Positions 1-11,237 of a stretch of 64,000 nucleotides of DNA are shown piece after piece. Below the pieces are notes generated by a model that had not been told where the DNA came from, ran no database searches, and worked only from the letters and a program-made list of their open reading frames with translations. The number at the start of each line of letters is the position of its first letter. Position 1 is the first letter of the stretch. The DNA lies in NCBI GenBank assembly GCA_905250075.1, contig CAJNOP010000001.1, forward strand, positions 400,553-464,552, read 5' to 3'. The stretch comes from Rotaria sp. Silwood1. Lineage: Eukaryota; Rotifera; Eurotatoria; Philodinida; Philodinidae. The position numbers were made by a program, and so were the translations under genes.

Positions 1-1004
1 AGAACTCATCCGTCTGCTAATCTCCGTTTCTTCTTGAGTGTTATGATCATTGTACGGAATTTTCAATCTATCGCAGGATAGTACGAGGAAAACTGAAGTA
101 TGGAATTTTTGTATGAAATGTTATCAGAAAATAGATCTTATGGGTCTTATTATATTCTGTAATTTTCAGCAAAAATGGATGCTTCTATATCAAGATAATA
201 GATTTTCAAAACCACTGGTTCCTCGTGGATGACTCCTGTGAGTCGAATTTTTTTTTTTGTTTTTTGAGTATACAATATCTTGAGAAGAAACGATCTGTTT
301 TTCCTGACACTTTCGAAATATTATAAAAAATCATGACATCTATTTCCGAGTAAAATTTTAGATTACTATTCTTCGATACGATTTTGCTCGTAATATCTTG
401 TGATAGACTGAAAACTCAGTAAAATATTCATAACTCCAAAAAAGAAATGCCAGTGGCACATATCGTTTTAGGACTTTTATCTACATCATGAACTCGAACG
501 GAAGTTATCAGTTGAAAAAGTATTCTCATTAGTTGATAGATAAAAATTATTTTTAGATTATGTTTTCGTAAAAAACCACTTATCTTTATAAATATTAATT
601 TTCTCTAGAGCGATTAATTCTTACTACGAGTTAAAAATTTCAGGATATTCTTTTTGTTTTTGAATATCTTACTTTATCTGAAAGAGTAACTTTTCACTGA
701 TAGAACATTAGTTTATTTCTTTCTTTTTAATGTCCTTTTAAGACTGTCGAATTCAATTTTTATTCATAATAGGAATGACATAATTCGCTATGTCGTTGAA
801 TACATCTCTATCATTAACCTACTTAATAGCCCTCTATAAAACATTATGTCTAAGACAATTTTCACATTTCTACACTAAAATCAAAATCTTTCTGCATTGT
901 ACTGTAACCTTTTTTTTTGCTAAGACGTCTTTTATAAATATACTCTAGATAAGCTCTTCATTTTTTTTCATAAAAAATGTAAATCATATTTGTTTTTGTA
1001 TTAG
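1..1004. other. No gene seen; probable innexin intron or intergenic DNA
   Basis: This AT-rich stretch has poly-T runs and no open frame with coding character. It precedes the innexin terminal exon, whose acceptor ends at 1004, so at least its 3' part is presumably intron. No upstream innexin exon was found here. Confidence 0.5.
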
Positions 1005-1462
1005 GTGTATTAACAATAAATATATATAATGAACAAATCTTTACTGTATTGTATATTTGGATGAATATTGTTCTTTTAGTGACTATTTATAATTTTATAT
1101 CATGGTTAATATTTTTATTATTTCCACGACTTCGTTATTCATTTTTTACACAACGTATACATACACAACAAAGTATAACAACATTACGTACGAGTATGAG
1201 TGCATTTGTCTATAAGTATTTACAACATGATGGATTTTTTATTTTACGTCTTATCTATTCAAATATTGGTGATGATGTTACAACAAATATTTTAACAAAT
1301 TTATGGAGAAATTTTCATCGACCTGATAAATCTACATTACTTGATAATTCAATTGGTGCTACAATATCATTAACAGCTACTGGTAATCGAGGTTTATATA
1401 TGAGAAGTAATGGTCAGAGTGGTTCGTTATTTGACTATTCAAAAACTAGTACAAATCTTTAA
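1005..1462 (+). CDS. Innexin, C-terminal exon (partial)
   Basis: Innexins are four-pass membrane proteins that form invertebrate gap junctions and hemichannels. This exon opens after a TTAG acceptor with a split codon and reads VLTINIYNEQIF, matching the innexin stretch before the fourth membrane segment (typically a PxNxxNEKIF-like motif). A hydrophobic segment follows (residues ~12-35 of the exon). Next comes the family's cytoplasmic region with YLQHDGFFILRLIYSNIGD and an LWRNF motif, then a Ser/Thr-rich tail. The stop is TAA at 1460-1462. The exons for the first three membrane segments are not visible in the preceding kilobase, so the gene either continues left of the window across a long intron or is an isolated fragment. 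The exon has no disablement. Family call is confident; the paralogue is not resolved. Confidence 0.82.
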
Positions 1463-1839
1463 CGATTTGTATTGTATACTCTTTTTTTTAGATATAATAA
1501 AAAAAATGATGTATATGTTATACAATGATTAATGATTGTATGTGTCTGCTATATGTAATAAATTAACTCTCTATAGGGAAATCTATGGGAATAAACCATT
1601 TGCCCGAAAAATAGGAAATCAAAGATAATATGATAATGTAAAGATTGACAAAGAGGTTTTCTTATAAACGTTTTCAATTGACTTTGTACTAATATTAATT
1701 AACAATTAAATGATTTATTCGTGATTTTTTTTTTCACGAGGATAAGACGAACTCCTTTTCTTGATCTAATCAAATCTTATTCGATTCTAATATGTTTTAT
1801 TAGTCTTAAAATATATATGTAAAATACAGAAGAAAATGA

Positions 1840-2704
1840 TTATAGAGAAATATTTGATGGTATTTTCATTGGTTCATTTGAATAAACAATTTCTCTTGTT
1901 ATATCCATCATAAGTAATTCACGTGCATAACCACGTACAATAAATTCTCGAAATTCATTATAATCTAATTTACCATTATAATCCCAATCAACTTTATCAA
2001 TATAATATCTTATACGTTCTCGACTAACAGATTTACCAATAATACGCATCAATGTTTCAAGTTCATCAGCTTGAATATAATGATCACCATTTTTATCAAA
2101 TGCACAAAATGCTAACCATATTGAATAATCATCATGTCGATCAGTTTCACCACCGGTTATAACCGGTATAAGAATATCGCAAAATTGATCAAATGTTAAT
2201 TCTTCTCCATAGAGACCTGTAAAACAAAAAAAAAATCATTTTATTTATGTTGATAATTAATAAGTTTACCTCTTGGCAATACAAGAGATTTCATTTGATC
2301 ATATTGTTGTTTTGTTAGTCCTAATTTATACTGATGACCATGATATTTATCTTGATCTCGATTTTCACGCTCGAACCAATCATATATTACTAGAACAAAT
2401 CAAAGAAAATGTCTTTATTTATGATGATCACTACCAGTGCTCAATTAGTCTGATAATGATGATCTCACAAGGACAATCATGTGTACATAAGTGTTGAATT
2501 TTGATCTGATTTCTATGATTTAAACTACGAAATTCTATATATACAAACCTTTGACAAGTTCTCCATTAACCTTCTTTGTATATTTACCGTATCGTCTAGA
2601 ACATGTATAATATAATAGAATATTGATTCGATATTTATTTCAATTTTTGTTTTCTGTCACCTGATAACATTCTCGTGGATCGGTAGATGTATAAGGTTCT
2701 CCAT
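1840..2704 (-). CDS. EF-hand calcium-binding protein, 4 exons
   Basis: Exons (minus strand): 2661-2704, 2549-2595, 2270-2389 and 1840-2216. Phases join cleanly and predict 195 aa. Two EF-hand loops are visible in the last exon: DKNGDHYIQADE and DWDYNGKLDYNE. Each has acidic or polar ligands at positions 1, 3 and 5 and a Glu at 12, so both should bind Ca2+. They are separated by a helix (LETLMRIIGKSVSRERIRYYI), as in calmodulin-type pairs. The N-terminal half (residues ~1-70) is charged and includes YDWFEREN. It has no recognised domain, although a degenerate EF-hand pair is possible there. The start ATG at 2704 opens a short first exon followed by a good GTGACA donor. The family within the EF-hand superfamily was not identified. 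Confidence 0.75.
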
Positions 2705-3465
2705 TGAATTAAGTTCCATGATTATATACTTTCTTATTATTTATATATTTATAAACAACAGTTATTCCGTTGGATGTATATGCGTAAACTGGATGAGTGG
2801 GCAACAGAACAAGCAAGGCGTGGTTGCCTGCAGCTGCCACGGATTCTAAATGAATAATGTAAGCGAGACATAGAAAAAGAGAGAAAGACCTTTTTTATCT
2901 GCGCTCTATACTCTTCGTTGTCGGTCGGCTTTCTTTTTTTTTTTGCGTCACCAATTGGAGCGAAAGAAACAGAAAAATAAACGACATACGAAGAGTGACA
3001 AGCACAGACGTACAAATTCTTTGTTCTTTAATTTCCCGTTGGATTAATCATGGAAATAAGTTGACCTATTTAACCTTGATCAACGAAAAAAAATGTATCG
3101 AATAGAAATCATATTTTGCGAAAAATGAAGAAAAAAAAAGATTAAAAGTTTTCAAATTGTTTATTTTCTTTACCAATGATGGCAACAAAATCGATTGAGA
3201 ATAACTTTATTTTAATCCTATAAATATATACCAAATAATATTCATCAACAAGAAATGTATATTCTCCAGTAATGATAAGCGAAATATGATTCTTGATATT
3301 AACCTCAGGAAAAAAATGCTTGGACTTTTTATTACATCATTCATGATTATATGATCACATCTGTATTGAGAACTATTTAATATAAATTATGATTTTGTTG
3401 TGAGACTTTTTTATTTATTTATAACAATGCATCATTTTAAAAATAAAAAAAAAAACAAGCTATTT
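2705..3465. other. Intergenic region upstream of the EF-hand gene
   Basis: The sequence at 2770-2860 and 2910-3010 is less AT-rich than its surroundings and probably holds promoter or 5' UTR of the minus-strand EF-hand gene. An 88-codon open frame on the minus strand (2749-3015) has no recognisable protein character. Confidence 0.4.
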
Positions 3466-4217
3466 TCAAACAAGTGTTTCGAAGATTGTTTTTGTTGGTA
3501 CAAATGAATCATCTGCAGATAAATTTGAACTAATACCCGATTCACTAGATGAATGTGGAATATTTTTATTGATTATATTTAATGATGATCTATAAACAAA
3601 AGAAAAAAAATTTAATGTTTTTTTTTTTCTTTTTGGCTAAAAAAATTTATTCACCGTTTTGACTTTGAAGATACTTTAATATTATTTTCTTGTTGTTGAT
3701 GAATATGTTTTTGAAAATTTTCTTTTATTTTTTCTAAATGTTTTTCACATGGCTTTGATATTGTTTCAATAATATTATTTCGAATTGTTTCATCGGATAA
3801 ACATTGTCGTTGAATAATATTTTGTATAAGAATTTCATCAGCAAATCGAACATGTTTTTTAACTTTTTTTAAACGTATTTCAAATAATAAACGTCGTGAA
3901 TATTGTTTTTGATTAATTTTTGCAATAACTTTATAAATACATGCTGAATCCTTTAAAAGTTTTTTCTTACAATCAGTATAAATATAAAGTAAATAATTGT
4001 TTGAATCACATGTTGGTAAAATTAATCGAATAACATCTCGAGCAGTCGTATGATTGTTTAAATTACTAATCCATTTAATTACTTTTTCATTATTCCCTGT
4101 CAATGACATATAACGAACAGGTATTTCACTTATAAACATTGCATTTGATAAATGACCTTGAAAGGATAAAAAATATTTTGATATTATGTCTTGAGATAGA
4201 TAACATTTATATGACAA
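3466..4217 (-). CDS. RA-domain protein, RASSF7-10-like, 5' end uncertain
   Basis: Two exons, 3655-4217 and 3466-3589, join through a split Arg codon (donor GTGAAT, acceptor ATAG), giving about 229 aa if the ATG at 4217 is used. The region EKVIKWISNLNNHTTARDVI resembles the start of a Ras-association, ubiquitin-like domain of the N-terminal RASSF group: W-I/V, then a turn, then T-T-x-x-D-V-I. The middle is Lys/Arg-rich. The last exon carries SSSESGISSNLSADDS, similar to the Ser/Asp-Ser-Gly-Ile-Ser-Ser motif of RASSF9/10. The protein ends in ETLV, which fits a class I PDZ ligand. RASSF proteins are non-enzymatic adaptors linked to Ras-like GTPases and polarity or Hippo signalling. The true start is unclear: a CTTTCAAG acceptor near 4158 could replace the first residues. 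Family call is tentative. Confidence 0.6.
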
Positions 4218-6370
4218 GACAATTATAATAATTAATAATAAAGGAAAACAAAATTTTGATTATCAAGTCATTCATCAACACATGATAAAAAGAAAATATG
4301 GAACGTAATCAGTAAGGATATCTTTCATCAGTCTTAGAATATTCTTGTTTTGTCCGAACGACACTTAACGGTATTCTCCGGGTTTTGTTTTTGAAAATTT
4401 TTTCATAGGCATATTAGTTTATTATACTCAAAATTAATACTGATGAATAAAAGATTATATGCGATAGGTAAGCTCTGAAGGAGATCCTTACTCTACACTC
4501 GAATGAAAAAACTTTTTATTTTTAATATTTAAAACACATGGTACATCACTTGATGCACTACTTGACGCTAATTCCAAATATGTCTTGATTTTTCTCTCAA
4601 AGTAATTTTGTAACAAAAAAATCGCGAAAAAACCTGTCTCTTAGTCTAGACATATTTGCAGATCGTTGTGCTAATTGAGTGTATGCCCCTAATATAGAAG
4701 AACATTCTCAGAAAATTTCATCGATATCATATTAGTAGACAAAAGTAGCGACTAGCTGTATTAAAGACGTCTTTTCGGAAAATGCTTAGCATCAAAAGAA
4801 GAATAATTTTTTCCGAACAAAAACTTTTCTTATAAATTAATAGGGTATAAGGTCTAGTTTCACATTACATATGATTTATTGTCCAACGCTTAAACAGTTC
4901 ACTTTTATTTTTTCACTTGATATGTACATTGTCGTCTCCTGTGTGATGACCTTGGGACATCCTTAGCAATTATAGAGAATTCTCCATATATATATTTCCC
5001 TAACTGAATTATTCGATTCAGAGAACCCGCTATTGAGTTTTTTTTTTTCTTACACTTACTTTCCATATTGATGAAGACAGTGAACTAATATTATTGATTG
5101 AACATACGCTTGATATATATATACGAAATCGGTTGAATGAACGCGTAATTGGATTACATTTGCACTATATCGCACATAATCATATGATTGCTAGTTTATT
5201 TTCTCTCTATCTTTCTCTATTTCTTGTCAATTTTTATTGTTTTATGTTAACAATGATTAATAAATTGATTTATCTTTAATTGTTACTGCTGGTGTATGAG
5301 ATTTCTATAGTGAGAAAAAATTCATTTTCTAGAAAAGAACACGAAAAAAAAGAAGAAACGAAGTACCAGGTTGAAATATAAAAAACAAAAAAGAAAAAAC
5401 GATAATGATGACATTCGATTAAATGTTATCTATTGAAAATTGAAAATCAATCGAAATAAGTGAGCAACACATCATCAAAGTGAATTTGCCTCAAACAAAA
5501 ATAAGGTATAAATATAATATACGCTTAGGTGTTTAACACACATTTAAACGATTGAAGATCAAAGAGAATTGAATGAACTTTTTTTTTCTCGATTTGTTTA
5601 AATTGAAGGGGAAAAAAGTAATGAAAATATAGTATTTTGCATGTATTCAAATATAATGAAAACAAAAATCATATTTGTTGTTATTTTATTGACTAAATGA
5701 ATCGGAAGTAAACTCTGTACGTAATATAATGAATATTTGAGATATTTTATTTGATAGATAGAAAATTGAAGATGTGTATGAAATAGCAATCATGTTTTAT
5801 TATGAGTTTGATGTCAACTGATAAATGAAAAAGAGAAAACTTTAAGCTGATTTAGATTTCAATAGTGTAATATGTTCATGTTTGTGTTAAAGGAAGATAT
5901 GGGAAATATCACGCTTGTTTAAATCGATAAATCTCTTATATAACCTGTTCTTTTTTTTTAAGAGTATTAGATGTTTCTCATCGAATGGAACGTGCCAAGA
6001 TTAAAAAATCTGATGTCATTGACAGAAATCGAGAGGAAAGAATCGAGTTTTTTTTTTGTCCTTTGTAATGAAATATGGTGATTTATTTAAATGATTTTGT
6101 CCATGAGAATTACATGATGATTGAAGAATGTGGTTTATTTGAAAATAAGACAATATATTTTTTAATAATATGCATTAAACTTCTTTTTGGTCGAAATGAA
6201 TATGTAAAACAATAGAAACTTTGATCAAATTAACAACTGATGTAAGATTAATAAAAACATCTTATCTCAATTCTGAAATAGAGAAGTTTCTTTTTTCCGT
6301 TCGTTTGTACTTTCGTTTCTAAGAAACATATAAGTCTAGTCCAAATGAACAATATCGAATGTTTTGTATG
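4218..6370. other. Intergenic, no gene recognised
   Basis: About 2.1 kb of AT-rich DNA between the RA-domain gene and the hexosaminidase. It holds only short open frames with low-complexity or hydrophobic translations and no motif. No RNA gene or organised repeat was seen. Confidence 0.45.
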
Positions 6371-6377
6371 TATATAA
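6371..6377 (+). promoter_or_regulatory. Possible TATA box of hexosaminidase gene
   Basis: A TATATAA string lies 44 bp before the ATG at 6421. In such AT-rich DNA the match may be chance. Confidence 0.25.
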
Positions 6378-6420
6378 TCTCGATAAGATCAAATAAAACG
6401 TTTTCATTCTGTTTACAATC

Positions 6421-9400
6421 ATGTCGCACGCATTACGTCTTTTTGTATATGTACTGACTTTTATCATTTGTATAAATCATGTTTATTCAATAATTGATTA
6501 TATTGAAGCAAAATATCCATTAAGAGTAAGTTTAATATTTTTTCATAATCAAGAAATTTTATTGTATTTATGAATTAATAAATATACACAAGAAATAATA
6601 AAATATATGAATTATTTAAACAAATAAAGATGTTAGAGGATAAAGAATTCAATTCATTGATTAAACAAACTTGTTTTTTAAGTTAATTTGTGATAATAAT
6701 TTGATATGTATTACGATTTGATTTTAGGGTAAACCGTCAGCACCAAATGCACCATGGCCACAACCTCAATATTTAAATGCTAGTTCGGACTATATTTATA
6801 TTGATCCAGAATTTTTTATTGTCTATTCAAATCTAAGAAATTGTGATATTATTGATAAAGCTATTGAACGTTATAAACCAATATTTTTTCCACCAAAATT
6901 ATCAATTCAAACTCCACATAGATTTGATGAAAGTCGAATTCTTCTATCAGTTTTTATTCTTGTACAATCAAAAAAATGTCAAGTGTATCCACAACTTCGT
7001 GATAATCAATCTTGTAAGTAATTTTTCCTTCTTTCGACATTTTTTTCATTGTAATAAATCGAATTATTAATGTAGATAGACTTACAATTGAAAATTCGTA
7101 TGGAATTATTTTCGCTGAAAATGTTTGGGGTGCACTTAATGGTCTTGAAACATTTTCACAATTGCTTTTTATTAATGAAGATAATTATGTAAGAAGTTTG
7201 TCGATTAACAAAATTAAATAAATATTTGAATTTGTTTTTTTTTTAGTTAGTAACAAATGCTTCAATATATATTTATGATTGGCCTCGTTTTCCATATCGT
7301 GGTATTCTTTTGGATACAGCTCGTCATTTTCTACCTGTTCCAATAATTAAACAACATTTAGTATTTAAATTTCATCATAATCATATAGTCAAATCTAGAT
7401 ATATTTTCTCTATAGGATGCAATGGTTTACAATAAATTTAATGTTTTACATTGGCATATAACTGATGATCAATCATGGCCATTTGTTTCACGAAAATTTC
7501 CACAATTAGCTGAAAAAGTTTAACATAATTTTTGTTTTTTGAATATTTTCATATATATATATATATATTTAGGGTGCATTTTCATCTGCTCATGTTTATA
7601 CACCTGATGATGTTCAAGATATTATTGAACATGCACGTATTCGTGGCATTCGTATTATACCTGAATTTGACACACCAGGTCATGTTGCTGCTCTTGGACG
7701 TGCATTTCCTGGTTTGTATTCATATTGTAGAATTTGCTTAATTATTTTACAGCTACTATAGAATTTTTAACTGATTGTTATAATGGTTCGATACCATGTC
7801 AAGCTATTTATGGTGTACATGCTGAACGAGAAATACTTGACCCAACAAAAAAGGAAGTTTATAGATTTATGAATGAATTTTTAAAAGAAGTAAAATATAC
7901 TTTTAAATATGAATCATATATACATCTTGGTATGGATGAAGTTTATCCAGCTTGTTGGTAGGATATTTTAATAAAATTTTAAAAAAATTTCTTTTGTTTT
8001 TTCAATACATTGAAGGATGTCAAATCCTAATATTCAAAAATTTCTAAAAGAAAATGATATGTTTAATGGAACAGATCTAATGACTTATTATTCAAGACAA
8101 ATTCTTAAATTAATGAAATTAATTGGTGGTAAATCAATGGTATGGCAAGATGTATGGGATGATGGTGTTAAATTACCATCTGATACTGTTATTGAAATAT
8201 GGAAAGATACTTCACTTCTGTCTGATAGTCCATCATGGTCTTATTATTTATCAAAAGCTACAAGCGAAGGATATGATGCTGTTCTTGCTGCTCCATTTTA
8301 TTTAAATATGTAAAGAAATAAAAAAGATTTTTTGTTTTAATAAAATTTAAATGTTTGATTAGGATTAACTATGGTAAATATAATACACCTGAATCGGTAA
8401 TGAATTTGGAATTTTTTAAATGGTACAATATTGATTTATTTGCAAATTTTACTGGTAGAAAAATAAATTTGTATTTTATAATAATAAACGACAAATATTT
8501 ATTTTATTTCAAGGTGATAATAGTGCTCGAAAACGATTAATTGGTGGTGAAGCTGCGCTGTGGGCAGAATTTGTTGATGGTACTAATAGTTTATCTCGTC
8601 TATGGCCTCGTGTATCAGCTGTTGCTGAACGATTATGGAGTTCAATTGATGTAAATAATCCAGAAGATGCTCAATTTCGACTTGATGTTCATCGATGTCG
8701 AATGCTTAGGTTAGAAAATAATCGATTGATACATAATATGTTCGACAAGAAAAAATTAAACTGAAACAGAACTCGTTGTTAGTTACGGACAACACTACAA
8801 AAAAGATTTTCTTTCTTTTAAAAAACGAAACCCTAATTCTAGTTGGCATTAAGAAAACATATGGCGTAATTATTTTGTGAAATTTACATATATTTTCGAA
8901 GAAAATAGTGAGTATAAATTTTAAATCAAGGTTTTGTAGTTCTCTGTTATAGGTCTTAGCAAAAGGGATTAAATGACATTGAATATGTTTCAATAGTAAC
9001 CACAGATATATATCAATCATTTAAACACTGCTTTCAATTGTAGTTACAAGTAAAAATAAGAGATTTTCACAGCAAATAACATCGCTTGCAATTTTAAGAT
9101 CAAAAAATGAAGCAAACAAAGATATGTGCACTATATAGTAATAATGAGGCAATGCTTTTTTTTTTTATCGTAGTTAGTACTTTAGTAACTATCTATAATT
9201 GCTTTGACTGTTGTCGTTTAGATTTTGTTTTTCTTTATCATATTATAAAAGCAATATGAAACCATGATAGTTTAATCAGATCGAAAATGATTTAAAAAAA
9301 AAAGAAATTTAGATATATTGTCAATAATGTTGATTATTATTTATAAACAAATAAGCCTTTCATTGTGTAAACCTTTGATTGTTTCACTTCACTTGTCACA

Positions 9401-10260
9401 AACTCTAAATTTTATCTCTTTACATAAAAAGTTTATACTAGATGATATGCTAGCTTTCATGGGATATGTGAGTTCCACATTTCCACCTCAAAGAGAATGT
9501 ACGAATAAACTTTTATTTTAAGTTGAAAAAAGTATTCATTTACATTTATTCATAGTGTAATCTATACATCAATGACTTCTTATGTATCGACATTGGAAAC
9601 TGATATTCAACAGTTTTTTATGACCATGCAAAATAATATGTTAATTTTTGAGTATTAAAGTTCAAGATAAGACGGTTATTATTTTACCCAAGGGTATACA
9701 TAGACTAAAATAAAATCCTGCATTATTCTTTGCTTGGAACATAACAAAGCTTAATAATGTAACGTATTCATACTTTACAGAGTATTTGTGAAGTACGTTT
9801 AGTTCGAAGACAAATGCCTATTGATGAATAATAGTATTCAAAAAGTATAAGCTTGAAAGGTTTTTTCTTTTTTTTTTGTTTTGGTCGAAGCTTTCGAACG
9901 TAAACTAGATTTCAATTAAGAACATTAGCAGTCTTCAACCTCGTAAATTTAACTAGACTTCAACCACAGTGAAACAAGTTAACGTATCTACATATAACAT
10001 GAGTTATTTATTTTCATCTTATTCGATGTTTTTTATTTATAAAACTTTTAAAAACTCTGTTTAATTTTACCTAACAAAAAAAATATCGATAAAACTTCGA
10101 TACAATGACAAAAAAAATTTCTCATTTACATTTTGATTAATTTTGTTTTAATAGACGTGGTATTCCAGCAGCACCAATACTTAATGGTTATTGTGGTTCA
10201 TATGAAGTAGGTATGAAACATTCAATGGTTAATGAACCTATTTTTAATTATATCAATTGA
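6421..10260 (+). CDS. HEXA/HEXB: Beta-hexosaminidase (GH20), 11 exons
   Basis: Lysosomal enzyme removing terminal N-acetyl-hexosamines from glycans and glycolipids. Exons: 6421-6525, 6728-7013, 7076-7188, 7247-7360, 7416-7517, 7573-7711, 7753-7957, 8016-8309, 8363-8454, 8514-8709 and 10155-10260. All phases fit and predict 583 aa (human subunits about 530-560). Residues 1-23 are a signal peptide. The zincin-like N-domain is followed by the GH20 barrel with [48 protein letters not shown] and the catalytic Asp-Glu (D348-E349) in [12 protein letters not shown]. Next come [20 protein letters not shown] and [14 protein letters not shown]. The usual Gly before the catalytic Asp is Met here. The last intron is 1.45 kb, far longer than the others. 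The gene ends 28 bp from the convergent zinc-finger gene. Confidence 0.95.
8710..10154. other. Long last intron of the hexosaminidase gene
   Basis: This intron is 1.4 kb, while the other introns of the gene are mostly 40-70 bp. No open frame, terminal inverted repeat or RNA gene was recognised in it. Confidence 0.6.
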
Positions 10261-10288
10261 TAAGTATATATGTATATCTATATTTATT

Positions 10289-10708
10289 TTATGGTTTAAT
10301 AAAAGAACTTAATGGGTATAATAATGTAGAACAATTTTCATAGATAGCATTTGACTTTTTATTAATAAGATTTTGAACATGATTTATCCATTGAATATCA
10401 GGTAGTGCAAGAATTGGAAGATGTTTATAATTAGCTTCTATATATTTAATATATATTTTTAATCGATTTTGATCTTCTGTTAAATGATTAGTCCATTCAG
10501 TTTGACTATGTGCATGATATAAAAATTGATCAAGAATTTTATCAATTTGATTTATCATATCCATAAATTCAATTTTAACATCATTATGATGATGTTCGAT
10601 TAAACATTGATAACAAAACCAAGTTAAACAATGAGAACATTGATAAGCATTAGTTGATTTTAATTCAGAAGAACATTTACATTTAATTGAGATATTCGAT
10701 GAAGGCAT
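10289..10708 (-). CDS. Small zinc-finger (B-box-like) protein, intronless
   Basis: Single-exon frame of 139 aa. The N-terminus has a Cys/His cluster: C10-x-C12, C24-x2-C27, C32-x2-C35, then H39-H40-H41. The spacing and the WFCYQCLIEHHHND stretch resemble B-box or TRIM-type zinc modules. Residues ~45-139 are predicted helical (DMINQIDKILDQFLY... and KIYIKYIEANYKHL) and may form a coiled coil, as in TRIM-like proteins, but there is no RING or C-terminal recognition domain. The gene is convergent with the hexosaminidase, with the two stop codons 28 bp apart. Absence of introns is unusual among its neighbours and may indicate a retrogene. Function unknown. Confidence 0.65.
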   Translation of the reverse strand: MPSSNISIKCKCSSELKSTNAYQCSHCLTWFCYQCLIEHHHNDVKIEFMDMINQIDKILDQFLYHAHSQTEWTNHLTEDQNRLKIYIKYIEANYKHLPILALPDIQWINHVQNLINKKSNAIYENCSTLLYPLSSFIKP

Positions 10709-11237
10709 TGTAGACTGTAGGATTATATATTCTTGATACTAATTTATGAATGATATACATATGATCGTGTTTATATAGTTTCCAAAAAAAGCGACCTCTC
10801 CAACTCTAAATTCCCATTGCAATGATACTTGTAGGAATAAACCTATTGCGAAATATGAGGGAAGTAAAAACCACATGATGATGACGACGTCTTTCGTAAG
10901 AAAGAAGTAAATTATGTTGTTAACATGTCAATTTCATAATACAGTTTTTCTTAGAACATAATTTATTGTTTAGATCATAATAGAAAAAGAATTTATAAAT
11001 AAAAAAAATATTTCACTGTCAAAAAAAATGCGTCAGTAGTAATTTCTGTTTTTTCGTTTCATTCTTAGAAAAGAAAATTGCAAAAATGGTACATAATGAG
11101 AAGGATATAGATGGATTAAATCCATTATATAATAATTAAAAAAAAACAGAAAACAAAATGGAAAAGTATACATTTCATTAAAAGTTAGTTGTTAGAAAAT
11201 TCTTTATTCACAAATCAATTAAGACACATAAATTCTA
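10709..11237. other. Intergenic, no gene recognised
   Basis: Sequence upstream of the zinc-finger gene and downstream of the LRR gene. A TATATAG string near 10775 could serve the zinc-finger gene. Nothing else was seen. Confidence 0.4.

Noticed and set aside
2749-3015. 88-codon minus-strand frame upstream of the EF-hand gene
   Set aside because: Composition differs from nearby coding exons and no motif is present. More likely promoter or 5' UTR.
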